Shown here: one piece after another, positions 55,676 through 64,000 of the stretch
How positions within the stretch are numbered: position 1 is the stretch's first letter
Layout of the letters: every line of letters starts with the position of its first letter
Assembly (NCBI GenBank): GCA_002682825.1
Contig: NOKP01000022.1
Location: 772,918 to 836,917 of the forward strand
Direction: 5' to 3'
Source: Neonectria sp. B-13
Lineage: Eukaryota > Ascomycota > Sordariomycetes > Hypocreales > Nectriaceae
Length of the DNA stretch: 64,000 bases
Translations under genes and position numbers: made by a program
Notes under the pieces: generated by a model
Seen by the model: the letters and a program-made list of their open reading frames with translations, nothing else
The model's database searches: none
Told to the model about the DNA's origin: nothing

Positions 55676-55820
55676 GGGTGATGGGAGTTTACAGATAGTG
55701 TCAACTTCGTAAACTTGATGGCTAAACTGCATTTGACTTTGGATCCATGTTTGTTCGTGTGTCTAGCACCCTACGGTCCATGTCTCGGCCATCGGCACGC
55801 TGATGGCCTTGCCCAGATAC

Positions 55821-55931
55821 GGCTAGCGTTCCGGTGCTCCAGGATTGGACTAGTCTAAAGTTGAACATGTCTCCGATTTGAAAGTCTATTATCCGTACGG
55901 CGCACAGCTTTCACACTCCGGAACGCTAGCC
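55821..55931. repeat. 111-bp element with 14-bp inverted repeats
   Basis: GGCTAGCGTTCCGG at 55821-55834 is mirrored by its exact complement at 55918-55931. A third copy (AGCTAGCGTTCCGG) occurs at about 56954, on the other side of the truncated NmrA gene. No ORF inside. It is either a tiny MITE or a regulatory inverted repeat. Confidence 0.45.
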
Positions 55932-56048
55932 TTTTACGGGTTAGCATCTTCCTATACGAGTACTCCGGGGCTCAGCACCCCTTGACCGGGGGAAGGTACA
56001 GTAGCTGTAAAGCTCATCGAATCAAGTGCGAAAAACAGTCTCGGTTAG

Positions 56049-56631
56049 TCAGTGTGGCTGCTTCTGCTCGGGGTCGCTGCCCAAGGTATCGAGTCCGTTG
56101 ACGAGGCTGTATTCATACCAGAAGCCGCACGTCAACAAGATCCAGGAGCTGACACCGAGTTCTTCGACCAAGCCGGTAGCGCCTGTCAGGTCTGGCGGCA
56201 GAGGCAAGTCGGCGAGCATTGCCTTGTTGGAAAAGTCGACGCCGAACCAATTGGGCATGACATGAGGAACGCCCACTTTCGCAGCTTCTCGAATCAGCTT
56301 GCTCTGGGTATCGCCAGGGGCAGTCACAGCCAATGTGATGACAAGAAACTGCTGGCCCTGCAGCGCCGTGATGAGCGACTGTTCATCATCGTAGTCGACC
56401 GTGGCAACAATGATACTGTTGGGGAGTTTCATGGTGCTGTTAGCACGAGTTATAGCCGTCACGCTATGCTTGCCGGTTTTGAGCAGTTCTTCGGTGATGA
56501 ACTTGCCGACGTGCCCTCCCGCCTGTAACAATTGGTAATAGGTTCAGCCATGATCATGCTCAGATAAGACGGACAACTTGGAATAGGCAACTAACCCCGA
56601 CGACGGCTACTTTCTCAATACAGTTAGACAT
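56049..56631 (-). pseudogene. Truncated NmrA-like reductase
   Basis: Exons 56631-56596 and 56522-56049 (intron GTTAGT..TTACAG) give 169 aa. The N-terminus VAVVGAGGHVGKFITEELL is a proper NAD(P)-binding start; HSVTAITRANST, DYDDEQSLITALQGQQFLVITL and VPHVMPNWFGVDF follow the isoflavone-reductase-like family. It stops after WILLTCGFWYEYSLVNGLDTLGSDP, where family members continue for about another 130 residues, so the substrate-binding half is missing. I found no exon downstream that restores it. It is either a pseudogene or a short dinucleotide-binding remnant. Confidence 0.65.
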
Positions 56632-57084
56632 CGCCACGTATGTATTTGCTTGCATTACAGAAATAACTTGAAGGAGGGAGGAGGGGCTTGAAAGAATTTG
56701 CTTTGCACAGGGAGTTTCAAGGATGATTCTCCAGTTGCTCCTAGTCGCAAGGGCGACACATGTTGGACGTGCGATCTCTTTATAGCCCAAGAGAATGTAT
56801 CAGTAGCATGAACTCTCCTTCTCTTCGAAGGTTTACTTTGATCTCGACTCCCGTCAAGCAGCATCCGCGAAGCTCGCATGATTTTAGTTTCTATCAAGCG
56901 AACAATCCTACCATGCTATCCCTGGCACATTTGACCGAGCCATCCAATTCAAGCTAGCGTTCCGGTGGATTTGCCACTAATGCAAGTCCCGCTACCTTTA
57001 GGATACCGCCCTGTCTCCGCCTGACTTGACGAGCACTGCAGTCCCGATTATAGCGTGTTGATCCCATCACCAATTAGTCAGTAC

Positions 57085-57390
57085 GTTAACATTGTGCCAG
57101 GTCCATGTTACGTCGGAAGTCCCGAGTTGCCTGTATAAGCGAAGCGGTAAATTGGTGTACTTCTGGCATGAGCCCGATATGCCGTGATGGGCTGTGCTCG
57201 GAGTTAAGGGCACCTTATGAGAGCAAACTGTGTTATCACCTTTGTTGACATTGTGCTAAGTCCGTCTTACATTGGAATCCCCGTAGAGCTCATCTGGGCG
57301 CGGCACTCAATTGGTATACTTCTAGGATAAGCTTTAAGCTTGAGCCAAATGTGTCGTGATGGGTTGTGCTCGGAGTTAAGGGCACCTCGT
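57085..57390. repeat. Two imperfect direct repeats of about 135-145 bp
   Basis: Copy 1 runs ~57085-57216 and copy 2 ~57244-57390. Both start GTTAACATTGTGC / GTTGACATTGTGC, share TTGGTATACTTCT-like and GTGATGGG blocks, and end TGCTCGGAGTTAAGGGCACC identically. Many differences are C/T or A/G transitions. They sit 190-490 bp upstream of the SDR start. Confidence 0.6.
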
Positions 57391-57469
57391 CGAGCGTCAA
57401 GAGAAAGTTTCTTTCCAAGTGCTGTGTACTGGCCGGACTTTAAAGGAGGAATGAAATACAACAAAAATG

Positions 57470-57480
57470 TATATATATAG
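57470..57480 (+). promoter_or_regulatory. TATA region of the extended SDR gene
   Basis: TATATATATAG lies about 100 bp upstream of the ATG at 57576, between the direct repeats and the gene. Confidence 0.45.
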
Positions 57481-57575
57481 GGAGAGGGAGAAGGGGGCAG
57501 CGAGGAAGGGCTACCAGCAGCCGTCTTCACTTTAAAGTACCAGCTTCACAACACACTTCTCCCACTACTTTCACC

Positions 57576-58707
57576 ATGGTCAAGGTCCTTGTCACTGGTA
57601 ATAAGATCCCATCCATACATCCCTCGCCGCCAAAGACTTCTAGCTGACTCCGAGGCATCTATCCAGGTGGCTCAGGCTTCCTAGCCGGTCATGTAATCGA
57701 TGTGCTTCTCAAGCATGGCCACTCCATTGTAACAACGGTCCGTTCTGAAGCCAAGGCGGACAAGATTCGCGTCACCTTCCCAGGGCTCACCAAGGAGGAG
57801 CTTGACTTCTTCGTCGTTCCTGATATTGCCGCGAAAGGGGCCTTTCAAGGTCTGGCGGACTACGCCCTGGATGCTTTGATTCACGTCGCTAGCCCGGTAG
57901 GTTGCCAGTCCCGCAGCAAACGCCCATCCAGCTGACCTCTTATTCCAGTTCCACTTCAAAATTGCCGACGCCAAGAAAGATCTTATCGATCCGGCCGTCC
58001 TTGGGACATCTGGTGTCCTGGCCGCAATCAAGGAGTCGTGTCCTACTGTCAAACGCGTCGTCATTACGTCTTCCTTCGTAGCAATTCTCAACCCTGGGTT
58101 GATGCAGTCCACCGAGCCGAAGACGTATTCCGAAGCGGACTGGAGCCCACTGACTCTTGAGGACGCGTATCACGACCCCGGAAGTGCCTACGTCGTCTCC
58201 AAGACTTTCGCGGAAAAGGCCGCATGGGAGTTTGTGGAGAAGGAGAAACCGGCCTTCACGCTCTCCACAATCAACCCTCCCATGATATACGGTCCACTGA
58301 AGTACCCTTTGGAGTCCTTGCGGTCGATCAATACTTCGAACCAGCTCATGGTAGATATAATCACCGGCCAGTACAAGACCGGGCTTCCCCCTACCATGAT
58401 GCCGCTTTGGGTCGACGTCCGCGATGTGGCGCTGGCGCATGTCAAGGCAATGGAATTAGACGAGGCTGGCAGCGGACGTTTTCTTCTTGTCGGTGGCCAC
58501 TACACCAATGCCGACTTCGTGAGGATCGTATACGACAATTTCCCAGACTTGCGAGAGAAGTTACCAGAGGACTTGACAGCAAACGTCAATTTGGCGCCGT
58601 TAGGATACGACACGACCAGGGCAACAAAGATTTTGGGAATGGAGTGGACCCCAATTCAGAAGACGGTGGTGGACTCGGTCAAATCTCTACTCCCGTACAT
58701 TTCCTAG
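57576..58707 (+). CDS. Extended SDR, dihydroflavonol-4-reductase/cinnamoyl-CoA reductase-like
   Basis: Exons 57576-57597, 57667-57896 and 57949-58707 give 336 aa; the first exon carries only MVKVLVT plus one base, and splicing completes the cofactor motif TGGSGFLAGHV. Other features are VTTVRSEAKADKIR (NADP-type basic residue), ALIHVASP, VKRVVITSSFVAIL, the catalytic YVVSKTFAEKAAWEF (Y-x3-K), INPPMIYGPL, MPLWVDVRDVALAHVKAME and a C-terminal MEWTPIQKTVVDSV. These match fungal ketone/aldehyde reductases of the GRE2/DFR type. A cytosolic NADPH-dependent reduction of a carbonyl is expected; the substrate is unknown. Confidence 0.9.
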
Positions 58708-59157
58708 AGGTGATCTGGTACAGATGATCTAGTACAGTTACAATGAGACTCTCCTTGTTGGCAGCAAAGTCGACGACACTGGAAGTGAATGTTCGATGGA
58801 CTGTCGCTACTGCTATGTTATAAGAAGTAGTCCTGACCTCTAGGTTGTGATATTGAAGCCGAGTTGCTGTGGCTTAGGATATTGATAATGAGGACTTTTG
58901 CTTCTTGTAGAAACTCGGAAGCTTCAAGCACATTAGCCAATGACCCAAAGGTCTCTTCAACACCGGTCGGCCGCCTACTGGACTGACCGTCTCCTTAAAG
59001 GACTAGGACACCGAGATGAAAACCATGTTATCGATTAGTCTAACAACAACGAGCTTGGAACTGCCTGCGATGCAGACTTTAGATTTGTAAAATATTATAT
59101 AGTCTATTAGATAAGTAAATTTAAGAGTAAGCTAATCCTATTTAGGTCTGCTAGATC
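58708..59157. other. Intergenic
   Basis: 450 bp; nothing recognised, composition becoming AT-richer to the right. Confidence 0.45.
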
Positions 59158-59580
59158 TGTTAGTCAGTCAGTCAGTAAGAGGGCTATTGGGTCAAGGGCT
59201 TAGAGGCCTGTTAAATTAAGGGTCTAGGGGTCTGTTAGGTTGGTCAGTCAGTTAATTAGAGGTCTGCTGGATCAAAGGCTCAGAGGTCTGCTAGATCAAG
59301 AGCCCAAGGGTCAATCAGATCGGTTGGTCAGTCAGTCAATCAGTCAGTCAATCAGTCAGTCAGTCAGTCAGTCAATCAGTCAGTCAATCAGTCAGTCAGT
59401 CAGTCAGTCAATCAGTCAGTCAATCAGTCAGTCAGTCAGTCAGTCAGTCAGTCAGTCAGTCAGTCAGTCAGTCAGTCAGTCAGAGGTCTACTGGATCAAA
59501 GGCCCAGAGATCTATCGGATCAAGGGCCCGGAGGTCTATCAGTCAGAGGTCTGCTGGATCAAGGGCCTGGACTGCTAGAT
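59158..59580. repeat. CAGT/CAAT microsatellite within a GGTCTGCTGGATCAA minisatellite
   Basis: From about 59325 to 59482 the tetranucleotide CAGT, with regular CAAT variants, is repeated nearly forty times. On both sides a longer unit recurs, built around GAGGTCTGCTGGATCAAAGG and GGATCAAGGGCC variants (59160-59320 and 59482-59580). The 113-codon frame of alternating SQS residues across it is an artefact of the repeat. Confidence 0.8.
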
Positions 59581-59708
59581 TAGGGGCTTGAAGACCTAGC
59601 GCAAGAAGGTCTGCTACAGCTGTTACAGCCACAAGGACGCACAGACCACCCAAAAAAAAAAAACAGAAAAAGCGATGATGTATACGTAGAAAGTCGAACG
59701 CTGATTGG

Positions 59709-59806
59709 TGTAGCCGAGTTGTTGATATAGATATAAAATAAAGTGTAAGCCGCTGAGCAATATCTTTACTCGTTGATAATTCGGCTTATATGCGTCGTAC
59801 GCTACA
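59709..59806. mobile_element. Possible solo LTR (98 bp)
   Basis: The segment starts TGTAGC and ends GCTACA, the TG..CA inverted ends of LTRs. It contains ATATAAAATAAAG, a combined TATA/polyadenylation-like stretch. No matching flanking duplication is obvious, and no second copy lies in the window. Confidence 0.3.
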
Positions 59807-59979
59807 CTGGATTATCATTGATATGAACAACGACAATTCCCTGCCGCTCCCAAAAGCTGACCGCACCCGGTAGGAAGGGATGGATATATAGATACAGTCG
59901 CTTAATGTCAGCTTAGCAAGCTATCTGTTTTAAATCAATGAACAATTTCAAAGCTAACCTAATGCAGTACTAAGCCGGG

Positions 59980-61922
59980 TTAATATTATATGCTTAAAGG
60001 GTACTAGCAAAGAAACAGCTTATAAAGAGTAAAATATATATAAAGTACTAAAGATACTTATAATAAAAGGGAAACTAATAAGGTTAATATAAGGTTAAAG
60101 ATTAGAGAAATTTAATTTATACTAAGAAAACTAAGTTAAGATTAAGGAAATAAAGAGTATATTTCTTTATAAAATAAATTCTATTAATTAGTTTATACCT
60201 TATTTATACTAAATATAACTTAGATTAAGTAAGATTATATAGTACTAATACTATTAAAACTATTATTTAGATTACTATTTCTACTTATTTATAATTATAT
60301 TAAATAGTTATATATTTCCTTTACTTAAGCTTAATAAAAGGATAGATCTTTGGATTTTAAACCTAATTATTAACTTTTATTTTCTTTAGCTTTTAACTCT
60401 TTCTATTAAATCCCTTTATACTTTATAGCTAATATTAGAAATAACTATAAGATTCTTTTAGTTTTTAATATATTATTTCTTTAGTTATAGATTAATTAGA
60501 ATAATATTACTTATTAATTATATAATCTATAAAGTATAAATAGAGTTATATAGCTTCTTAAGGAACTCTTTTTCTATAGTAGTAATATTATTATTTCTTT
60601 CTAGCTTTAAAGCTAGCCTCTTTAGAAAGAGTTATTCTATTATAATCTATTAAACTATTATTATATTAAGTTATATTTCCTTTTATAGTAAGATATTATA
60701 GTTAAAGACTATTAATTAGATTAATTTCTTAGGTTTAAAGTAATTAATTATAAACTATTTTATATATCTTAAATTAGACTTTTAAGTTATAACTTATAAT
60801 ATAAAAATAAGATTTAAATATTTTTTTAATTTATTATATAGATTATATAAAAGCTTATATATATAGCTTAATAAAGGCTTATTAAACTATAGTATAATTT
60901 AAATAGTAATTATCTTATATAATTAATAGTATAATTATTATATTATATAAAAGATTAAATAGAATATAAAAAGCTTAAAAAGTATAAAAGTTAAGCTTTT
61001 ATTTTAAAAGGTTTTAGCCTTTTCTAAGATTTAGCTTTTTTAAGATCTAGCTTTTCTAGCTAATTAAAGTAATAAAACTTATACTTTAGCTTTATAGTAG
61101 AAACTTTTATCTTCTTAAGTTATTATTACTTTAGGCTTAAGTATTAAGCTTATTATACTATTATTTTTTCTATTTTCTTTTATACTATTTAATCTTTAGC
61201 TCTTTCTCTAAGTATATATTACTAAGGACTATTATATCTAAATATAGTATTAAAGTAGTATAAAAGTAATATTTATATAAAATAAAATTTATTTAAAGTA
61301 ATTTTATATATAATAGTTAGGCTTTAAAGCTATTAAGATTATAGATTTTAGCTTAATAAAGCTACTACTTATACTTAGTAGGCTTAATTTTTCTATCTAA
61401 AGAGTAATAGTATTCTATTTTATATACTTTATAGCTCTATTTCTTACTATTAAGTTATAAGATATAGTAAGTAATAGTAAAAGTAAAATATATTATAATT
61501 ATATTATACTGTATTATAGTATATTAAGAAAGAAGAAAGAAAGCTAACTAGACTTATTAGCTTAATAAGAGATAGTTATTTATATATACTATAGTTTAGG
61601 ATAAGCTTTTTATAAATTAGATATTAAGATTAAAGAAAGGGACTTAAATAGATTATAAAAATAGGCTTAAGGTATAATATTAATATAAACTATATTATTA
61701 GGAAAGCTTATTATATTTAGGTTATTAGAATTAATAGTACTAAGTATAATATCTTACTATATTAACTATTATATATTATTTACTATATTATCTTAATTTA
61801 TTAAATAATATTAACTAAGATTAAAATTACTATAAATAATAGTTAGACTTAACCTAAGAGTTTAGAATAGGTTTAAAGTATATAGCTTTATAATTAAATA
61901 GATTAGAATATTATAATAAGTA
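59980..61922. repeat. 1.9 kb extremely AT-rich block
   Basis: Almost entirely A and T with TA/TTA/TAT runs, no frame of useful length, and very few C or G outside TAGC-like contexts. It ends within a few bases at ATAATAAG|TAATCGCGG, after which the sequence is GC-rich. This is the appearance of repeat-induced point mutation of a transposon, now unrecognisable. Confidence 0.75.
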
Positions 61923-62005
61923 ATCGCGGATGCGCTGCTGCCCCCGCCGGTTTAGCGGCACATCCATTCGGGCAAGGCGCCGTCGCCGCCTGCCACCTTC
62001 GACGT

Positions 62006-62040
62006 GTCACGTGACGTCACGTGACCCGTTTCTATATAAG
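62006..62040. promoter_or_regulatory. E-box/CRE palindrome and TATA box
   Basis: 62006-62025 is a perfect 20-bp palindrome made of two CACGTG hexamers around a central TGACGTCA (GTCACGTGAC + GTCACGTGAC). TATATAAG follows at 62033-62040, 8 bp later. The pairing with a TATA box so close suggests a strong bZIP/bHLH-type promoter. The nearest downstream ATG is 62075. Confidence 0.5.
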
Positions 62041-62074
62041 CGGTCTCCCTGTCGCCCAACGTCCCTCTACCCTC

Positions 62075-62307
62075 ATGAACTTGTACTCTCGACTTCTTAC
62101 CCTCCCATCGCTCCTCATTTCCTCCTCAGCCTGCATTTTATTTCCGTGAGCTGGCCGCGTCATCCGCTTGGTCGCATGAGACTGTCATCATCGCATTATC
62201 GCTTCAGGTCAACTTGGCGACAGCGTTGGTCGCATTCCCCCTTCCTCGCCTACGCAGGACGATCGGTTGCATCCTCTGAGTGCTTTCCAAGAAACTTCCT
62301 TCCTTAG
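62075..62307 (+). CDS. Candidate small spliced ORF with signal-like N-terminus
   Basis: Exons 62075-62145 and 62208-62307 (intron GTGAGC..GCTTCAG, 62 nt) would encode 56 aa. The N-terminus MNLYSRLLTLPSLLISSSA is hydrophobic and signal-peptide-like, and the rest (WRQRWSHSPFLAYAGRSVASS) has no known family. The TATA box is only 35 bp upstream, which is tight for a fungal leader. This may equally be an untranslated leader or an upstream ORF of a longer transcript. Support is structural only. Confidence 0.2.
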
Positions 62308-63619
62308 CTGGAGGAATTTTACACCTGTATGAACTACTTTCCCTCCTCGCTCATGGCCCTTCGCTGTATACTGACTGATGCCTGAAGCCGCCGTTGAAGC
62401 CATTCTCCTGAGACGGATGGTCTAACGGGATGGTAGCCTCTCGTCGTCGCGCTCCATTCTCAGGTAGCAGGCACCCACCTGGGTTGTTGGTCCTCGTGAG
62501 GCCTCCCACGGGGAGCTGACTAGTCGCGAAAATACCGCAATGGCCGACTCGACTGTGTCTATGCCTAAGGCAGACCGAGGCGATGCGCTCTTGGCGTACA
62601 CTTGATAGGGCAGGAATGGCTAGCTCCGGCGAGCTGAAGCATGGCCCCCCTTCCCCCCCTTCCCTCAAAACGGAGCAGTGACCGAGTCCGACCTATGGCG
62701 AGCGGCGAGAACACATTGCATGGGCGGGCATGATTCACCAACACAGGGGCAGTGAACTGGCGTCATTTCGGAGACGCCTCTTCCGTGGCCGCCGGCTCCT
62801 ATTGCTGAGCCCCTTCGTCCCTCTGATTCGCCATGGATGAGGCAAGGGCTGGGCGGCATGAAACGAAAGGAGCATACTGCATATACGAACGCATGGATGG
62901 ATGACACAATGACCTTTTGGATTCTGCAGGATGGAGGCTGGGTGATATCGCACGGGACGGGGTAGAGGGGTGAAGCGAGGCGAGACGGAGCTCGTTTTAC
63001 GCTTGGTCTCGGCCTTGGCCACCTCCTTACCCTCGGGTACTCGGGCGATGACGGCGTGCAGCAGGTGTCAGGAGTCTGGGTGGCCAGAGAACTCACGGGC
63101 CAGGGATGATCGGCATCTAGTTTGCCGAGTCAGGCGACATCGTCAGAGCCAGGTAGGCGAGCAGAAACCGCCGGCTGTTGGGATCCAGACTCCGCTCATC
63201 CAACACGAGGATACGATTCGTGCACAGAGACCACGAGCGACCAACAGGTGTGTCTCGGGGCTGACTCCGGAGTCCCCGAGAACTTTACCTTGCCAATGAA
63301 AGAGTCGACTTCCTGGCAAGAGGTTAAGTGTCAAGGCAGCGAGAGTCTTCTCTCCATGCAACTGCGTTGGTCTGGCTCGGCAGTTGGTTGATTGGTAGAG
63401 ATAACGGAGACGGGAATGCCGCGGCCTCCTTTCGAGCACCCCCTTTATCTCGGATAAACGGATGGTAGGGAGAAGCTGGGCAGCACCTGGAGGCGGCAGG
63501 AAGGCCATGGCGTACAGGCTGGCTCAAGTATTAAAGCTGGGTAGTGCCCGCCTGCCTGACGATGCTATCCGAGCAAATCTTACATCTTCTACCTCAACAG
63601 GAACACGCGCAGCCCGACC
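62308..63619. other. GC-rich stretch without a recognised gene
   Basis: Frames of 60-143 codons occur on both strands but overlap each other and look like arginine/proline-rich shadows of GC-rich DNA. No family resemblance was seen. It may be leader or promoter of the gene starting at 63620. Confidence 0.4.
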
Positions 63620-63982
63620 ATGACACCAACCACCACCCTTGATGCCAGCCGGCAGAAGCAGCAGCAAGCTCATCCTCCTTCTCCTTCACCAGCCGAAACC
63701 TCATCCCCGCGTGAAGACAAAGACAACCGCCTATCGACTTCGGAAGTTGGAGCTTCCAACGAGCCAATCTGGATCCCCTCTGACGTCGACTCCGATTCGG
63801 AGGATGACGGTCAAGATTTTGATGACTCGCGATCCGATGCCACGCTCCCATCGATCAACAGTCTTGCTGCACAGTCTCAGCCCAGGAACACGACCCATGC
63901 GGGTAAGCCCTCAAGACCGTCTGCTCTCCAAAATCACCGGAGGTCTAACAGTCGACCCAGACAGTCCCAGCCAGGTGTTTGA
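63620..63982 (+). CDS. Hypothetical disordered protein, possibly continuing beyond the window
   Basis: 120 codons from MTPTTTLDASRQKQQQ. The sequence is low complexity: Gln/Pro/Ser-rich, then SNEPIWIPSDVDSDSEDDGQDFDDSRSD, an aromatic-then-acidic motif, then basic RRSNSRPRQSQ. The frame closes 18 bp before the window ends, but GTGTTTGATG near the stop could be an intron donor, so the true 3' end may be outside. No domain recognised. Confidence 0.4.
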   Translation: MTPTTTLDASRQKQQQAHPPSPSPAETSSPREDKDNRLSTSEVGASNEPIWIPSDVDSDSEDDGQDFDDSRSDATLPSINSLAAQSQPRNTTHAGKPSRPSALQNHRRSNSRPRQSQPGV

Positions 63983-64000
63983 TGACATCGATGTTCATTA

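Noticed and set aside
59325..59482. CRISPR-like array
   Set aside because: Four-base units without spacers in a eukaryotic genome; it is a microsatellite.
59240..59578. 112-codon frame of alternating SQS residues, considered as a repeat protein
   Set aside because: Purely the translation of the CAGT microsatellite.
62665..63096. 143-codon minus-strand frame in the GC-rich right end
   Set aside because: Overlaps several other equally long frames, Pro/Arg/Ser-rich, no family pattern.

Overview
The window reads as nuclear chromosomal DNA of a filamentous ascomycete (Pezizomycotina, probably a Sordariomycete; genus not resolvable by eye). Reasons: almost every gene is broken by 45-75 nt introns with GTAAGT/GTATGT-type donors, CTAAC/CTGAC-like branch sites and CAG/TAG acceptors; gene families are typical of fungi (Zn2Cys6 regulators, sugar-porter, DHA1 and DHA2 MFS carriers, NmrA-like reductases, secreted DPP-IV, GPI-type Ser/Thr-rich proteins); and moderate-GC gene space is interrupted by strongly AT-rich blocks of the kind left by repeat-induced point mutation. 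No tRNA, rRNA or CRISPR feature was recognised. Coordinates given for genes are genomic spans; exons, inferred by eye from splice signals and reading-frame continuity, are listed in each entry.

Layout. 1-4.7 kb: 3' end of an alpha/beta hydrolase, a MITE-like element, a SET-domain protein and an SMP-30/gluconolactonase-type lactonase. 5.5-24.7 kb: an accessory-looking block with two consecutive Zn2Cys6 regulators, a divergently arranged sugar transporter and SDR, an NmrA-like reductase, a DHA2-type exporter, and a divergent zinc alcohol dehydrogenase / DHA1 transporter pair. The mix (regulators, importer, exporter, four oxidoreductase or lactonase enzymes) suggests a catabolic or detoxification gene cluster. 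25.1-33.2 kb: a lipoxygenase with an intact metal-binding signature, a secreted DPP-IV and a conserved fungal membrane protein, all on the minus strand. 33.7-39.2 kb: a graveyard with a broken alpha-glucoside-type permease, a broken GH127 arabinofuranosidase fragment and 3.4 kb without a recognisable gene.

39.2-46.2 kb: a membrane-anchored BIM1/X325-like protein divergent from a GPI-type cell-wall protein, an SDR, and a regulator carrying both a C2H2 and a Zn2Cys6 finger. 46.5-48.2 kb: the decayed 3' end of a polyketide synthase (or PKS-NRPS) with a terminal thioester-reductase domain. 48.3-58.7 kb: a small Ser/Gln-rich protein, a DHA1 transporter, an M24 metallopeptidase, a short AT-rich block with an inverted-repeat element, a fourth Zn2Cys6 regulator, a truncated NmrA-like gene and an extended SDR (dihydroflavonol/cinnamoyl-CoA reductase type). 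58.7-61.9 kb: a minisatellite, a possible solo LTR and a 1.9 kb extremely AT-rich block that ends abruptly at about 61,922. Just beyond lies a 20-bp perfect palindrome (two CACGTG boxes around TGACGTCA) followed by a TATA box, then a poorly supported small spliced ORF and the start of a hypothetical gene that may run off the window.

The most notable oddities are two introns that fit reading frame and homology perfectly but have non-canonical borders (GT..TG in the sugar transporter, CT..AG in the lipoxygenase), compensating one-base indels in the SET gene, the PKS-reductase relic next to a dual-finger regulator, and the E-box/CRE palindrome at the AT-block border.
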